Below the pieces are notes generated by a model that worked only from the letters and a program-made list of their open reading frames with translations, did no database searches and was not told where the DNA came from. The translations under genes were made by a program, and so were the position numbers. A stretch of DNA of 64,000 bases, taken from assembly GCA_963726995.1 (NCBI GenBank), contig CAVSEP010000006.1:1-64000 (forward strand), read 5' to 3'. Each line of letters begins with the position of its first letter. Positions within the stretch are counted from its first letter, which is position 1. This document shows, piece by piece, positions 38,385 to 47,668 of the stretch. The DNA is from DAIDKA01 sp963726995. Its GTDB lineage: Bacteria > Pseudomonadota > Gammaproteobacteria > Steroidobacterales > Steroidobacteraceae.

Positions 38385-39331
38385 TGCCCGCACTGCTTCC
38401 CGATTCGGCCCCCGCCGGCAGCGCCCGGGACTTCACCCGGGTCAATACCCGCCGCTCGCTGGTACTGCTGGCCATCGGCGCCGTCACCGGCATCGCCATC
38501 GCCGGCTACGGCCTGTTCACCGCCCGGGGAACCCGCATCCATGGGGTGCCGCCGGAGGCCATCGCGCTGGTGAACCAGCGTCCCATCCTGCGCAGCGATT
38601 TCATCACCCAGGTGCAGACCCAGTATTCGGTGCGCTTCGCGGAAACCACCCCCGCCCAGCGCCAGAAAGTGCTGGACGACATGATCGACGAGGAAATGAT
38701 GGTGCAGCGGGGCCTGGAAGTGGACCTGCCCAGCTTCGATCCGGACGTGCGCTCGACGCTGGTGGCGGGCGTGGAGCTGCAGCTGTTCGCGGACGTGCTC
38801 GCGCAGAAGCCCAGCGAGGAGCAGCTGCAGGCCTATTACGCAATGCACCAGGGCAGCTACGTCCGCGACGGGGTCATGCAGCTGCGCGATCTGGTGGCCG
38901 GCGTCGATGCGCAGCGCCCGGCGGCCGAGGCGCAGCGCGATGCCGCCGCCGCCGCCGCCGCGCTGCGCCAGGGCGCCCCGATCGAAAAGGTGCTCACCCA
39001 GTTCAGGCTCAGCGACTCGCGCCGGCTGCTGGATTCGGGCCATATCGACACGGGCGACGTGTTCGATTTCGCGGCGCGGGCGCGGCTGGATCCGGCCGTG
39101 TTTGCGGTCGCCCGCAAACTCGCCAGCGGGCAGGTCGGCGAGCCGGTGGCCGCGGCCGACGGCATCCATGTGGTGGTGATGATCAAGCGCGTGGCGCCGG
39201 CGCAGCGCGGCTTCGCGGAGGTCAGCAACGAGGTCTGGCGCGATGTCTCCGAGGAGGCCAAGCGCAAGGTGCGCCTCAACAACCTGCAGTACCTGCGCAG
39301 CAAGGCCGACATCCAGGTCGCCGCTCCGTGA
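38381..39331 (+). CDS. Parvulin-type peptidyl-prolyl isomerase, membrane-anchored
   Basis: 316 residues. One N-terminal membrane segment (LVLLAIGAVTGIAIAGYGLF), then a SurA/PpiC-like helical N-domain (ALVNQRPILRSDFITQVQ, VLDDMIDEEMMVQRGLEV) and a C-terminal rotamase-like domain of about 100 residues. Predicted periplasmic folding factor. In genomes with this HupE type, such a PpiC-like protein often lies next to it (from memory; not checked). Overlaps both neighbours by 4 bp. Confidence 0.82.
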   Translation: MMPALLPDSAPAGSARDFTRVNTRRSLVLLAIGAVTGIAIAGYGLFTARGTRIHGVPPEAIALVNQRPILRSDFITQVQTQYSVRFAETTPAQRQKVLDDMIDEEMMVQRGLEVDLPSFDPDVRSTLVAGVELQLFADVLAQKPSEEQLQAYYAMHQGSYVRDGVMQLRDLVAGVDAQRPAAEAQRDAAAAAAALRQGAPIEKVLTQFRLSDSRRLLDSGHIDTGDVFDFAARARLDPAVFAVARKLASGQVGEPVAAADGIHVVVMIKRVAPAQRGFAEVSNEVWRDVSEEAKRKVRLNNLQYLRSKADIQVAAP

Positions 39332-40545
39332 GACCGATGGCCACACGCGCATGGGCCTGCGGCCTGCTCGCGCTGCTGTGCGCACTGGCCGCGGGGCCCG
39401 TCAGCGCCCACACCAAGAGCGAAACGCACACGGTCTGGCAGATCATCGGCAAGACCGTGCATCTGACCTTCACCATGCCGGTCGTGGAAGCCAACCGGCT
39501 CGCCGTGAACGGCGTGCTGCCGCCCCCCAATGAGCGCATCAGCGCCTACCTGAGTGCGCATCTGGCGGTCAGCTCCAAGGCCGGCGTCTGTCCGGCGGTC
39601 GCGCCCGCGCGGGCGGTGGCGGCCACCGAGCAGTTCCGCCGCTTCGAAATGTCCTTCGAGTGTCCGGGCGCGGATGACCTGCAGCTGCACTCCTCGGCCT
39701 TCTTCGAACTGGTGCCCTCGCACGTCACCTTCGCGCAGATCGAAACCGACAGCGGTCAGTTCGTCGAACAGCTGTTCACGCGCGACGAGCAGACGGTGGC
39801 GGCCTCGGCCGCGGCGGGCGGCGAACTGGCCGGCGCGAGCTTCTTCAAGTACGTGCAGATGGGCATCATGCACATCTTCACCGGCGTGGATCACATGTCC
39901 TTCCTGCTGGGCCTGGTGCTGATCTCGCGCCGGGTGCGCGATCTCGCCTTCGTCATCACCGGGTTCACGTTGGGGCACAGCGCCACCCTGGCCCTGGCGG
40001 TCACCGGCATCATCCGGCCGCATGCGGAGTTCATCGATGCGCTGGTGGCGCTCACCATTGCCGTGATCGGCGCGGAGAACATCGCCGTGGCCACGCACCG
40101 CCCGGGCCTCGTCGCGCTGGGGCTGGGAAGTCTCCTGTTGTCGATGGCGCTGGCGCGCTTAGGCGGGGTGGGCCTGCTGCCCTCGACGCTGCTGTTCGGC
40201 GCCGCACTGTTCTGCTGCTGTTACCTGCTGATCTCCGGCCAGTTGCGCGACTCCGGACGCATACGATTGGTGGTCACCTTGGTGTTCGGTCTCATCCATG
40301 GTTTCGGCTTCGCGTCGAATCTGCTGGAAATGCGGCTGCCGGCCGGCCGACTGGGCGAACTGCTGTTGGGATTCAACCTGGGCGTCGAGATCGGCCAGTT
40401 GACGCTGGTGTTCGTCGCGCTGCTGCTGGTGCGGCTGCTGATGAAGGCGCGACTGTCCCTGCCGCGCCCGATCGTCGTCGACATGCTCTCGGCAGGCCTG
40501 GTCGGCCTGGGCATGTTCTGGTTCATCAGCCGCAGCTTCGTCTAG
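39328..40545 (+). CDS. HupE/UreJ-family membrane protein
   Basis: 405 residues. Signal peptide (to VSAH, about 28), a periplasmic N-domain of about 150 residues, then about six to seven membrane segments. Family marks: MGIMHIFTGVDHMSFLLG with the conserved His and Asp, GFTLGHSATLALA and GLIHGFGFASNL. HupE/UreJ proteins are linked to nickel or other metal uptake; no hydrogenase or urease genes are in the window, so the substrate is open. GTG at 39328 overlaps the preceding TGA; ATG at 39337 is the alternative. Confidence 0.86.
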   Translation: MRPMATRAWACGLLALLCALAAGPVSAHTKSETHTVWQIIGKTVHLTFTMPVVEANRLAVNGVLPPPNERISAYLSAHLAVSSKAGVCPAVAPARAVAATEQFRRFEMSFECPGADDLQLHSSAFFELVPSHVTFAQIETDSGQFVEQLFTRDEQTVAASAAAGGELAGASFFKYVQMGIMHIFTGVDHMSFLLGLVLISRRVRDLAFVITGFTLGHSATLALAVTGIIRPHAEFIDALVALTIAVIGAENIAVATHRPGLVALGLGSLLLSMALARLGGVGLLPSTLLFGAALFCCCYLLISGQLRDSGRIRLVVTLVFGLIHGFGFASNLLEMRLPAGRLGELLLGFNLGVEIGQLTLVFVALLLVRLLMKARLSLPRPIVVDMLSAGLVGLGMFWFISRSFV

Positions 40546-40856
40546 CTTAAGCGCACGTCGCTGAACTGGATGCTGGGCTGCACGTTGGTGAAGTTCGCCA
40601 GATCCGCCATCACCTCGGCGGCGTGCGGCGGGAAGGCCGCCTGGAAGGCCTCCATCGAGGCGAAGCTCAGCACCGTGATCACGGTGAAGTCGGGCGGTGA
40701 ACCGGGGGCGCCGCCGCCGATCCCCTGCTGCACCAGCACGCCCTTGAGGGTGGAACCCAGCAGCCGCCGGATCAGCGGGATGTGGGTGTCGAGGTAGTAG
40801 TTCATGTTGAACTTCACGGACTCGGAATGCTTGTACAGGACGTTGACGGTGATCAT
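40542..40856 (-). CDS. EthD family protein
   Basis: 104 residues, a small ferredoxin-like fold protein of the EthD/dimeric alpha-beta barrel type. NVLYKHSESVKFNMNYYLDTHIPL is the family start, with the conserved YLDTH. EthD was first described in an ether-degradation locus, but members are widespread and mostly uncharacterised. Its stop overlaps that of the convergent HupE gene. Confidence 0.83.
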   Translation of the reverse strand: MITVNVLYKHSESVKFNMNYYLDTHIPLIRRLLGSTLKGVLVQQGIGGGAPGSPPDFTVITVLSFASMEAFQAAFPPHAAEVMADLANFTNVQPSIQFSDVRLS

Positions 40857-40882
40857 GGTGCTCCCCTTCTGCTATTGAGTAT

Positions 40883-42286
40883 CTAAGGACTGCGGCCCGC
40901 GAATTTCAGGATCAGGCTGGCGAGGCCCTCGTAGTCGCCATCGAAGTGATGGCCACCGGCCAGTTCGCTGACGCCGGCGGTGCCGGCGGGCAGATCCGCG
41001 CACAGCGAGCCCTTGTCCCCGGCGCCGAACACGCACAGCGTGTGCTCGCGGGACAGGCGCTGGTACTCGGGCAGGATGGGCAGACCCTGCGCCGGTCCCA
41101 CCCAGTTGGCGAGGTGGAATTCGAAGGCGGCCTGGCGCCCCAGCCCCAGCAGCGTGGTCGTGAGTATCATGCCGCGGCTGGCCTCGGGCAGGCGGTTGAC
41201 CGCGAAGGGCAGCACGTCGGCGCCCTGCGAGTAGCCGATCAGCAGCACCCGCGGCCGGCTCCAGGCGGCTGCGTAGTAGCGCAGGGTGCGATCCAGATCC
41301 CGGGCGAGTCCGGCCGGTTGGCGCGCGGTCCAGAAGTAGCGCAGCGTATCCCAGCCCACCACCGGAATGCCGCGTTCGGCCAGCGAGCGGGCGACCTGCT
41401 TGTCGATGCCGGCCCAGCCGCCATCGCCCGACAGCAGCACGGCAAACACATCGTCATTGCCGGTGCCGGTGGGCGCCACCTCCACCAGCGGCAGGTCCTT
41501 GAGGGTGAGCGGCGCGGAGGGCAGCACCTGGCGCGAGCCGGCGGTCAGTGAATCCAGCGCCGTGTGCAGCCTGGCCGACCACTGGTGGGGATCGCCGAAA
41601 TCATGTTCGACGCCGGGAATGAGCGAGATCTGCGCGTTGCGGATGGAGCGGATGAAGGCGGCCGCCGCGGGGGCCGGGCAGACGCTGTCATCCACGCCGT
41701 GCACGTCCACCCAGCGCAGCGCCAGTTTCGGATCCGGCAGCAGCGTGAGTCCGTTGCCGTCGGCGCGGCGCAGGAAGTGCACCCCCTCGCCCCGGCAGAA
41801 GGGTTTGGTGGTCTCGTAGTCCGGCGTGAATCCCAGCGTCAGCACGCCGGCGAACAGACCCGGCGCCGCCTGCGCCGCGGTGGCATAGGCCAGGGTCGCG
41901 CCCGCGGAATAGCCCCCCAGTACCGGGGTGATGTAGGTGGGCAGGCGGTAGTAGGCCTGGACGTAGTGGCTCAGGTTCTCCAGATCCCCGTCGGGAAAGA
42001 AGCAGGGACCCTTCTCCTGGGTGAAGCTTTCCAGCAGCGCGGGCTCGTCGATGCCCAGCACCAGGGCCCCGTGCGCCTGCAGAACTCTCGCCATCCGGTC
42101 GGTATCAGGCTGCCATCCCCCGTCTCCGGACAGGAACAGGACGACATCCTGCACGGCCCCCGCGGGATGGTAGATGGCCACGGACTTGAAGCGGCCGTGG
42201 GCCAGCACTTCGCTGGGGGGGTGTGAACAGGAGGCGGTCACGGCGCCGAGCACCAGGGCGAGCAACAGCAGCTGAACGGCACGCAT
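40883..42286 (-). CDS. AcvB/VirJ-family hydrolase, two-domain
   Basis: 467 residues. N-terminal signal with a lipobox-like VTASC (Cys20), so probably a periplasmic lipoprotein. Two related alpha/beta-hydrolase halves: the first has LSGDGGWQ and GGYSAGA, the second LSGDGGWAGIDKQVA, VVGWDTLRYFW and GYSQGADV. The second half is the VirJ part. In Agrobacterium AcvB hydrolyses lysyl-phosphatidylglycerol in the periplasm; that role is an inference here, as no lpiA/mprF partner is next to it. Divergent from the desaturase gene. Confidence 0.86.
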   Translation of the reverse strand: MRAVQLLLLALVLGAVTASCSHPPSEVLAHGRFKSVAIYHPAGAVQDVVLFLSGDGGWQPDTDRMARVLQAHGALVLGIDEPALLESFTQEKGPCFFPDGDLENLSHYVQAYYRLPTYITPVLGGYSAGATLAYATAAQAAPGLFAGVLTLGFTPDYETTKPFCRGEGVHFLRRADGNGLTLLPDPKLALRWVDVHGVDDSVCPAPAAAAFIRSIRNAQISLIPGVEHDFGDPHQWSARLHTALDSLTAGSRQVLPSAPLTLKDLPLVEVAPTGTGNDDVFAVLLSGDGGWAGIDKQVARSLAERGIPVVGWDTLRYFWTARQPAGLARDLDRTLRYYAAAWSRPRVLLIGYSQGADVLPFAVNRLPEASRGMILTTTLLGLGRQAAFEFHLANWVGPAQGLPILPEYQRLSREHTLCVFGAGDKGSLCADLPAGTAGVSELAGGHHFDGDYEGLASLILKFAGRSP

Positions 42287-42511
42287 GGGAAGGGGACCGC
42301 CTTATGTAAAACCGGATTCAAGAGGCGGGGAGTCCACCCAGGAGCCCAAGTTGATTTCATCGTTTCGGGCCTCATTATCGTGTAGCCGGCGGCAGGCCTT
42401 CAACGGCGGTGAACGCGGTGCACAGATTGCCCTGGCGATCCGACGCATTCGCGCCGATCATGGTAATGTGCCGCCCGATTAATCCAGCCCTTTTGAAGGC
42501 CAAACAAGAGC

Positions 42512-43672
42512 ATGTCTAACGTCGACGCTGTGCAGGCTGCCAAGCCCCCGCTTATCGTTCTCAACGCGGCCATCTTCACGTTGACGGCACTGATTACGGT
42601 GATCGCGGTGCCCTGGTACGGCATCGTGCACGGCTACTCCGCCGGCATCTGGGCGTTCTTCGCGTTCTTCCTGGTCGCGAATGAAATGTCCATCACCGCC
42701 GGCTACCACCGGCTGTGGGCGCACAAGGCCTATGAGGCGCACGGCCTGCTGCGCGTGATGTACCTGGTATTCGGCACCATGGCGCTGCAGAACAGCGCCT
42801 TCGTCTGGTGCAGCGGCCATCGCCGCCACCACCTGCACGTCGACGACGACGAGAAGGACCCCTACTCGGCCGGTCGCGGCTTCTGGTTCTCGCACATCGG
42901 CTGGATGCTGCGCGACTACAAGAGCGGCGAGGTCGACCTGTCGAACATTCCGGACCTGAAGCGCGACCGGATGCTGGCCTTCCAGCACCGCTACTACGCG
43001 CCGCTGGCCATCGCCGTCAATTTCGGCCTGCCCATCCTGGTGGGCTGGGCGTTCGGTGACATCCTGGGCGCCGTGCTGCTGGCCGGCGTCGCGCGCCTGG
43101 TCGTCAGCCACCACTTCACCTTCTTCATCAACTCCCTGGCGCACATGTGGGGCTCGCGGCCCTACACCGAGGAGAACACCGCCCGCGACAACGCGGTGCT
43201 GGCGCTGGTGACCTTCGGCGAGGGCTACCACAACTTCCACCACATCTTCGCGCACGACTACCGCAACGGCGTGCGCTGGTGGCAGTGGGATCCGACCAAG
43301 TGGCTGATTTCCGCCTGCTCCTACGTGGGGCTGGCCAGCCGCCTGAAGCGCACGCCGGCGTTCCAGATCCAGCGCGCGCTGCTGGCCACGCAACTGAGCC
43401 GCGCGCAGCAGAAGCTGGCGACGCTGCCCAACGCGCACCAGGGCCTCACGCACATCGAGCAGCTGCGCAACAAGATCGCGCAGGAATACGACGCGCTGGC
43501 CGCCGCGGTCGCGGACTGGACGCGGGTCAAGGAGCAGTGGCTGGAGGAGAAGAAGCGCGCCGTCATCGAGCACTGGGAGCACGCCAGCTTCCAGACCCGG
43601 CTGCGCGAGATCGAGCAGCGCCTGAAGATGCAGCGCCGCCGCTTGCGCATCTTGCACGCCGAGCTGGCTTAA
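42512..43672 (+). CDS. Acyl-CoA/fatty acid delta-9 desaturase
   Basis: 386 residues, membrane-bound di-iron desaturase that introduces a double bond into acyl chains. Histidine boxes GYHRLWAHK (about 69-77), GHRRHH (about 107-112) and EGYHNFHH (about 240-247). Four membrane segments. The last about 95 residues are a charged coiled-coil-like tail (LTHIEQLRNKIAQEYDAL onward), also found in related proteobacterial desaturases. Followed by a strong terminator. The 225-bp divergent region upstream, shared with the acvB-like gene, shows no clear operator. Confidence 0.92.
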   Translation: MSNVDAVQAAKPPLIVLNAAIFTLTALITVIAVPWYGIVHGYSAGIWAFFAFFLVANEMSITAGYHRLWAHKAYEAHGLLRVMYLVFGTMALQNSAFVWCSGHRRHHLHVDDDEKDPYSAGRGFWFSHIGWMLRDYKSGEVDLSNIPDLKRDRMLAFQHRYYAPLAIAVNFGLPILVGWAFGDILGAVLLAGVARLVVSHHFTFFINSLAHMWGSRPYTEENTARDNAVLALVTFGEGYHNFHHIFAHDYRNGVRWWQWDPTKWLISACSYVGLASRLKRTPAFQIQRALLATQLSRAQQKLATLPNAHQGLTHIEQLRNKIAQEYDALAAAVADWTRVKEQWLEEKKRAVIEHWEHASFQTRLREIEQRLKMQRRRLRILHAELA

Positions 43673-43709
43673 GATCGAAGGTCCTTCAACCGCAGGCACA
43701 GCTCCCACA

Positions 43710-43732
43710 CCCCCGCCGCAAGCGGGGGTTTT
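43710..43732 (+). terminator. Rho-independent terminator after the desaturase gene
   Basis: Stem CCCCCGC (43710-43716) and GCGGGGG (43722-43728) with loop CGCAA, followed by TTTT. It separates the desaturase gene from the YebC gene. Confidence 0.85.
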
Positions 43733-43752
43733 CACATCCGGGTCAGGATCAA

Positions 43753-44475
43753 ATGGGTCGCATATTCGAAGTCAGAAAAGCCACGATGTTCGCGCGCTGG
43801 AACCGCATGGCCAAGCAGTTCGCGCGCATCGCCAAGGACATCACCATGTCCGTGAAGGCCGGCGGCCCGGACCCGGCGGCCAATCCCAGCCTGCGGCGGG
43901 CGGTGCAGAACGCGCGCGCGGTGAACATGCCCAAGGACAAGATCGAGTCGGCGATCAAGCGCGCCTCGGGACGTGATGCCGCCAACTACCAGCAGGTGCT
44001 CTACGAAGCCTACGCACCGCATGGCATCGCCCTGCTGATCGAGACCGCCACCGACAATCCGGTGCGCACGGTCGCGACGGTGCGCAATCTGGTCACCAAG
44101 AATGCCGGCAACCTCGCCACCAGCGGCAGCGTCAGTTTCCAGTTCCGGAAAATGGGCGTGTTCCGCCTGGATCCGGCCGGGATCGATCACGACGACCTGG
44201 AGCTGTATCTCATCGACCACGGCCTGGAGGAGATGGGCGACAGCACCAATGAGAAGGGGGAGGCCCAGCTGCTGGTGCGCTGCGCCTTCGCCGACTTCGG
44301 CCGGCTGCAGGAGGCACTGGAGGCGCGCGGCCTGACACCGGTTTCCGCCGAGCACGAATACCTGCCGACGGTGCCCACGGAACTGGCGGAAAAGGAGGCC
44401 ACCGAAGTGCTGGCGCTGGTCGACCGGCTGGAGCAGGAAGACGACGTCCACAGCGTCTTCCACAATCTGGCGTAG
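43753..44475 (+). CDS. YebC/PmpR-family transcriptional or translational factor
   Basis: 240 residues, the usual length. The family start is MGRxxEVRKATM, then a helical domain (NPSLRRAVQNARAVNMPKDKIESAIKRASG) and two alpha/beta domains. YebC proteins have been linked to transcription control and to relief of ribosome stalling. It begins 20 bp after a terminator, so it is transcribed on its own. YebC often sits next to ruvC; here it does not. Confidence 0.94.
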   Translation: MGRIFEVRKATMFARWNRMAKQFARIAKDITMSVKAGGPDPAANPSLRRAVQNARAVNMPKDKIESAIKRASGRDAANYQQVLYEAYAPHGIALLIETATDNPVRTVATVRNLVTKNAGNLATSGSVSFQFRKMGVFRLDPAGIDHDDLELYLIDHGLEEMGDSTNEKGEAQLLVRCAFADFGRLQEALEARGLTPVSAEHEYLPTVPTELAEKEATEVLALVDRLEQEDDVHSVFHNLA

Positions 44476-44483
44476 CGCGCGCC

Positions 44484-45017
44484 TCAGTCCGGGGTGGGCA
44501 GCATCTGGCCCACCAGTTCGTCCTCGAAGCCGAAGCGGGTCATGTCCTGCACCCGCTGCGGAAACAGTACCCCGTCAAGGTGATCCACCTCATGCTGCAC
44601 GACGCGGGCGTGGAAGCCCTCGACGGTCCGCTCGAAGGAGTGTCCGGCGGCATCCAGGCCGCGGTAGTGCAGGCGGCGGTAGCGCGGCACGACCCCGCGC
44701 AGGCCGGGCACCGACAGGCACCCTTCCCAGCCCTCCTCCAGTTCCGTACCCAACGGCGTCAGCACCGGATTGATGAGCACCGTGAAGGGAATGGGCGTGA
44801 TGTGCGGATAGCGCGGATTCTCGCTGAGCTCGAAGATTACGACCCGCGCGCTTACGCCGATCTGCGGCGCGGCGATGCCCGCGCCATGCAGGGCGCGCAT
44901 GGTGTCCTCCATGTCGGTCAGCAGCTCGCGCATCTGCGCCGCATCGAAGGCAGCGATGGGCGCTGCCACCTGCCGCAGCAGCGGATGCCCCATCTTCAGT
45001 ACCGCTGTGACGGCCAT
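44484..45017 (-). CDS. def: Peptide deformylase
   Basis: 177 residues. Removes the formyl group from the N-terminal Met of new proteins. Motif 1 GAGIAAPQIG, motif 2 EGCLSVPG with the metal-binding Cys, and motif 3 HEVDHLDGVLF with the two His ligands and catalytic Glu. ATG at 45017 overlaps the folD stop (TGATG), so the two are coupled. No fmt next to it, unlike the common def-fmt pair; this may be a second deformylase copy. Confidence 0.95.
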   Translation of the reverse strand: MAVTAVLKMGHPLLRQVAAPIAAFDAAQMRELLTDMEDTMRALHGAGIAAPQIGVSARVVIFELSENPRYPHITPIPFTVLINPVLTPLGTELEEGWEGCLSVPGLRGVVPRYRRLHYRGLDAAGHSFERTVEGFHARVVQHEVDHLDGVLFPQRVQDMTRFGFEDELVGQMLPTPD

Positions 45018-45871
45018 CAGGCCACCGAACGCTCCGCCGACTGCACCGTGTTGTACAGCAGCATGGCGATGGTCATGGGTCCCACGCCGCCCGGCACCGG
45101 GGTGATGGCGGAGGCCTTCTGCCGCACGCCCTCGAAATCCACATCGCCCACGATGCGGCCATCGGGCAGGCGGTTGATGCCCACGTCGATCACGACCGCG
45201 CCGGTGCGCACCATCTGCGGCACGATCAGGCCGGGCACGCCGGCGGCCACCACCAGGATGTCGGCCAGCAGGGTGAACTCGCCCAGGTCGCGGGTCTTCT
45301 TGTGGCAGATGCATACCGTGGCTTCCTGCTGCATGAGCATCAGCGCCATCGGTTTGCCGACGATGTTGCTCGCTCCCACGACCACCACGTTGCGGCCCTC
45401 GACCGGAATCTTCTCGTGCTCGAGGATCTTCTGCACGCCATAGGGCGTGCACGGCGGGAACACGGTATTGCCGGTGATCAGGCCGCCGACGTTGTACAGG
45501 TGGAAGCCGTCCACGTCCTTGTGGAAGTCGATGCGCTCCAGGACGCTGTGCACGTCGATCTGCGGCGGCAGCGGCAGCTGCACCAGGATGCCGTGGATGC
45601 CCGGATCGGTATTGAGCGCATCGATGCGGCTGAGCAGCTGGTCCTGGCTGGCGCTCGCGGGGAGCTCGATGAGCTCGGAGCGGATGCCGACATCCTTGCA
45701 GGCCGCGACCTTGTTGCGCACATACACCTGCGAGGCCGGATCCGAGCCGACCAGGATGACGGCCAGCCCGGGGCGTATTCCGTGCTGCTGCTGCAGGCGC
45801 AGGATGCGTTCTTTCTGTTCGGCCCGGATTTTCGCGGCAATGGCCTTGCCGTCTATGATTCGTGCGCTCAT
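45017..45871 (-). CDS. folD: Methylenetetrahydrofolate dehydrogenase/cyclohydrolase
   Basis: 284 residues, normal length. Bifunctional enzyme that makes 10-formyl-tetrahydrofolate, the donor for initiator tRNA formylation, which links it functionally to def downstream. Catalytic Lys in YVRNKVAACKDVGI, QLPLPPQ, CTPYGVQKIL, VVVGASNIVGKPMALML (NADP site) and PVPGGVGPMTIAML are visible. ATG at 45871. Confidence 0.96.
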   Translation of the reverse strand: MSARIIDGKAIAAKIRAEQKERILRLQQQHGIRPGLAVILVGSDPASQVYVRNKVAACKDVGIRSELIELPASASQDQLLSRIDALNTDPGIHGILVQLPLPPQIDVHSVLERIDFHKDVDGFHLYNVGGLITGNTVFPPCTPYGVQKILEHEKIPVEGRNVVVVGASNIVGKPMALMLMQQEATVCICHKKTRDLGEFTLLADILVVAAGVPGLIVPQMVRTGAVVIDVGINRLPDGRIVGDVDFEGVRQKASAITPVPGGVGPMTIAMLLYNTVQSAERSVA

Positions 45872-45878
45872 TGAGACC

Positions 45879-46901
45879 TTATAGGGGCTTGATGTGGAAG
45901 ACGCGCTCGGCGTTGCGGTGATAGAGCTTGGCTTTGTCCGCGGCGCCCAGTTCGACGCCATCCATGAAGGCGACCGCCGGGGCGGAGGGCTGGTAGGGAT
46001 AGTCGATGGCCCACATGACGTTGTCGATGCCCAGCTTCTTGATCGAATACTCCAGCGCCAGCGGATCCTCGACGCCGGAGGTGGTGATCACGAAATTGCG
46101 CTGGAAGTACTCGGCCATGGTGAGGCTGGTCTTGGGCGCGCGGCCGATCTTCTGCGAGCGGCTGTTCATGAAGGTGATGCGCCAGATCCAGAAGTGCACC
46201 GCCTCTCCCATGTGGCCGATGCAGATTTTCAGTTTCGGGAAGCGGTCGAACAGGCCCGAGGCCATCATGCGCACCACGTGCGTGCCGACTTCCACGCCAT
46301 AGGCCCACATGGCCGAATCCATGCCGTAGTGGACCATCGGCCCTTTGAGGCCATCGACGGGGCCGCGCGGATGGATGTAGATGCAGCGGTCCAGCGCCTC
46401 GGCGGCCTCCAGGATGGGCCAGTACTTGGGGTCATCCAGGTACTCGCTGTGGGTGTGCGAGTTGAGGATGAAGCCATTCAACTTCAGCTCCCGGATCGCC
46501 CGTTCCATTTCCCGCACGGCGCGCCGCGGTGACTGCGGCGCGAAGGCCGCCAGTCCCGCGAAGCGCTGGGGATGCCGGCCGATGACCGCCGCCAGCCGAT
46601 CATTGGCCAGGGTGGCCAGCTCGCAGGCCAGGTCGGCATCGAACATCTGCACGCCCGGGGCGGTGAGGGACAGCAGCTGCATGTCGACGCCGTTGGCATC
46701 CATGTCCTTGAGCCGCACGTCCTCCAGGTCCAGCAGTCCCTCCAGGAACTTCATGGTGGCGTAGCCGCCCTGGGTGTCGTAGATGCCGCGCATCAGCGGC
46801 AGGTCCGAGCTCTCCCCGGGGGCCCGCGCGACCTGCTTGAGCGCCGCGGCGATTTCCGGTATGGAGAAGGCTTCCTCGACCGCAATCTTGCGCATTTTCA
46901 T
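45879..46901 (-). CDS. Amidohydrolase-family protein (ACMSD/resorcylate decarboxylase-like)
   Basis: 340 residues, Amidohydro_2 TIM-barrel family. Members include metal-dependent decarboxylases of aromatic acids. KIAVEEAF at the N-terminus corresponds to the first metal ligand strand (Glu in place of HxH, as in gamma-resorcylate decarboxylases); IYIHPRGP, CIGHMGEAVHF and WAIDYPYQ supply the remaining His and Asp ligands. Substrate unknown. Ends 7 bp before folD; transcription is probably shared. Confidence 0.85.
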   Translation of the reverse strand: MKMRKIAVEEAFSIPEIAAALKQVARAPGESSDLPLMRGIYDTQGGYATMKFLEGLLDLEDVRLKDMDANGVDMQLLSLTAPGVQMFDADLACELATLANDRLAAVIGRHPQRFAGLAAFAPQSPRRAVREMERAIRELKLNGFILNSHTHSEYLDDPKYWPILEAAEALDRCIYIHPRGPVDGLKGPMVHYGMDSAMWAYGVEVGTHVVRMMASGLFDRFPKLKICIGHMGEAVHFWIWRITFMNSRSQKIGRAPKTSLTMAEYFQRNFVITTSGVEDPLALEYSIKKLGIDNVMWAIDYPYQPSAPAVAFMDGVELGAADKAKLYHRNAERVFHIKPL

Positions 46902-46960
46902 CAACCGGCTCCCTGGGCCGTCCATGGCAGGGTGCGAAGATACACCATCGGCGCCGCTCT

Positions 46961-47587
46961 TTAGCCTCCCGCCAGGATGCGCGCCTTGATGGATTCGTAT
47001 TCCGAATCGGTGATCAGGCGCGAGTCGAGCATCTGCTTGGCCTCCTGCAGGCGCCGGACCGATTCGGAAGCCGCGCCCGCGGCCGGCGCCGCGGCCCCGC
47101 TGAGGCCCGCGGCATTCAACTGCACGCCGCCGGAGCGGGCACGCAGCTCCTCGAGCTCGCGGATCCGGCGCTTCTCGCGCCAGGCCTGGTCCTGCGCCTG
47201 GCAGATCCGGTACACGGCCTGGGCCTGCGGCTTGCGCAGGCCCCGGATGGTGATGAGGCGGGCGCCGTGCTGCGCCTGGATGGCCAGGTCCGTCACCGGG
47301 TCGGCGCGGATCAGCAGATCGGCGCCGAGGATGCCCACCCGCAGATTCACCTCGGCGAGGTCCTGCCAGCGCAGGTTCACCACGTCAAAGCCGCCGAGGA
47401 ACTTGCGCACCAGCCAGATGAGCCGACCGCTGGTCGCCGCCACCAGCACGCGGCGATGCGATAAGGCAAATACCCGCCGCTGGGTGGCCCAGGCCTCGAC
47501 GCTCTCCCCGGGGATCAGAATGGATTGCAGTTCGCCCAGGGCCTTCGCCATTCCGGGCTCGTTCAGTTCCGCGTTCGGCTCCAACAT
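46961..47587 (-). CDS. PH-like and SHOCT domain protein
   Basis: 208 residues. N-terminal about 120 residues resemble a bacterial PH domain (GESVEAWATQRRVFALSHRRVLVA, DLAEVNLRVGILGADLLI). A Gly/Ala-rich linker follows, and a C-terminal SHOCT motif (RRLQEAKQMLDSRLITDSEYESIKARIL). Such proteins are common, soluble and functionally undefined. It is divergent from the carotenoid oxygenase gene with 81 bp between starts. Confidence 0.8.
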   Translation of the reverse strand: MLEPNAELNEPGMAKALGELQSILIPGESVEAWATQRRVFALSHRRVLVAATSGRLIWLVRKFLGGFDVVNLRWQDLAEVNLRVGILGADLLIRADPVTDLAIQAQHGARLITIRGLRKPQAQAVYRICQAQDQAWREKRRIRELEELRARSGGVQLNAAGLSGAAAPAAGAASESVRRLQEAKQMLDSRLITDSEYESIKARILAGG

Positions 47588-47668
47588 CGCTTGCCTCCGA
47601 AGGTTGACGCGCCGCAGGATGGCTGACCAGAATCGCGTCCGCTCCAGATCAGTGTCAGGGGGTCCATC

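Noticed and set aside
37604..39331. A single frame fusing a cytochrome c and a parvulin
   Set aside because: The middle part has no cytochrome similarity, while another frame carries the second heme motif and stops with ATGA at the parvulin start. Two genes with a frameshift explain it better.
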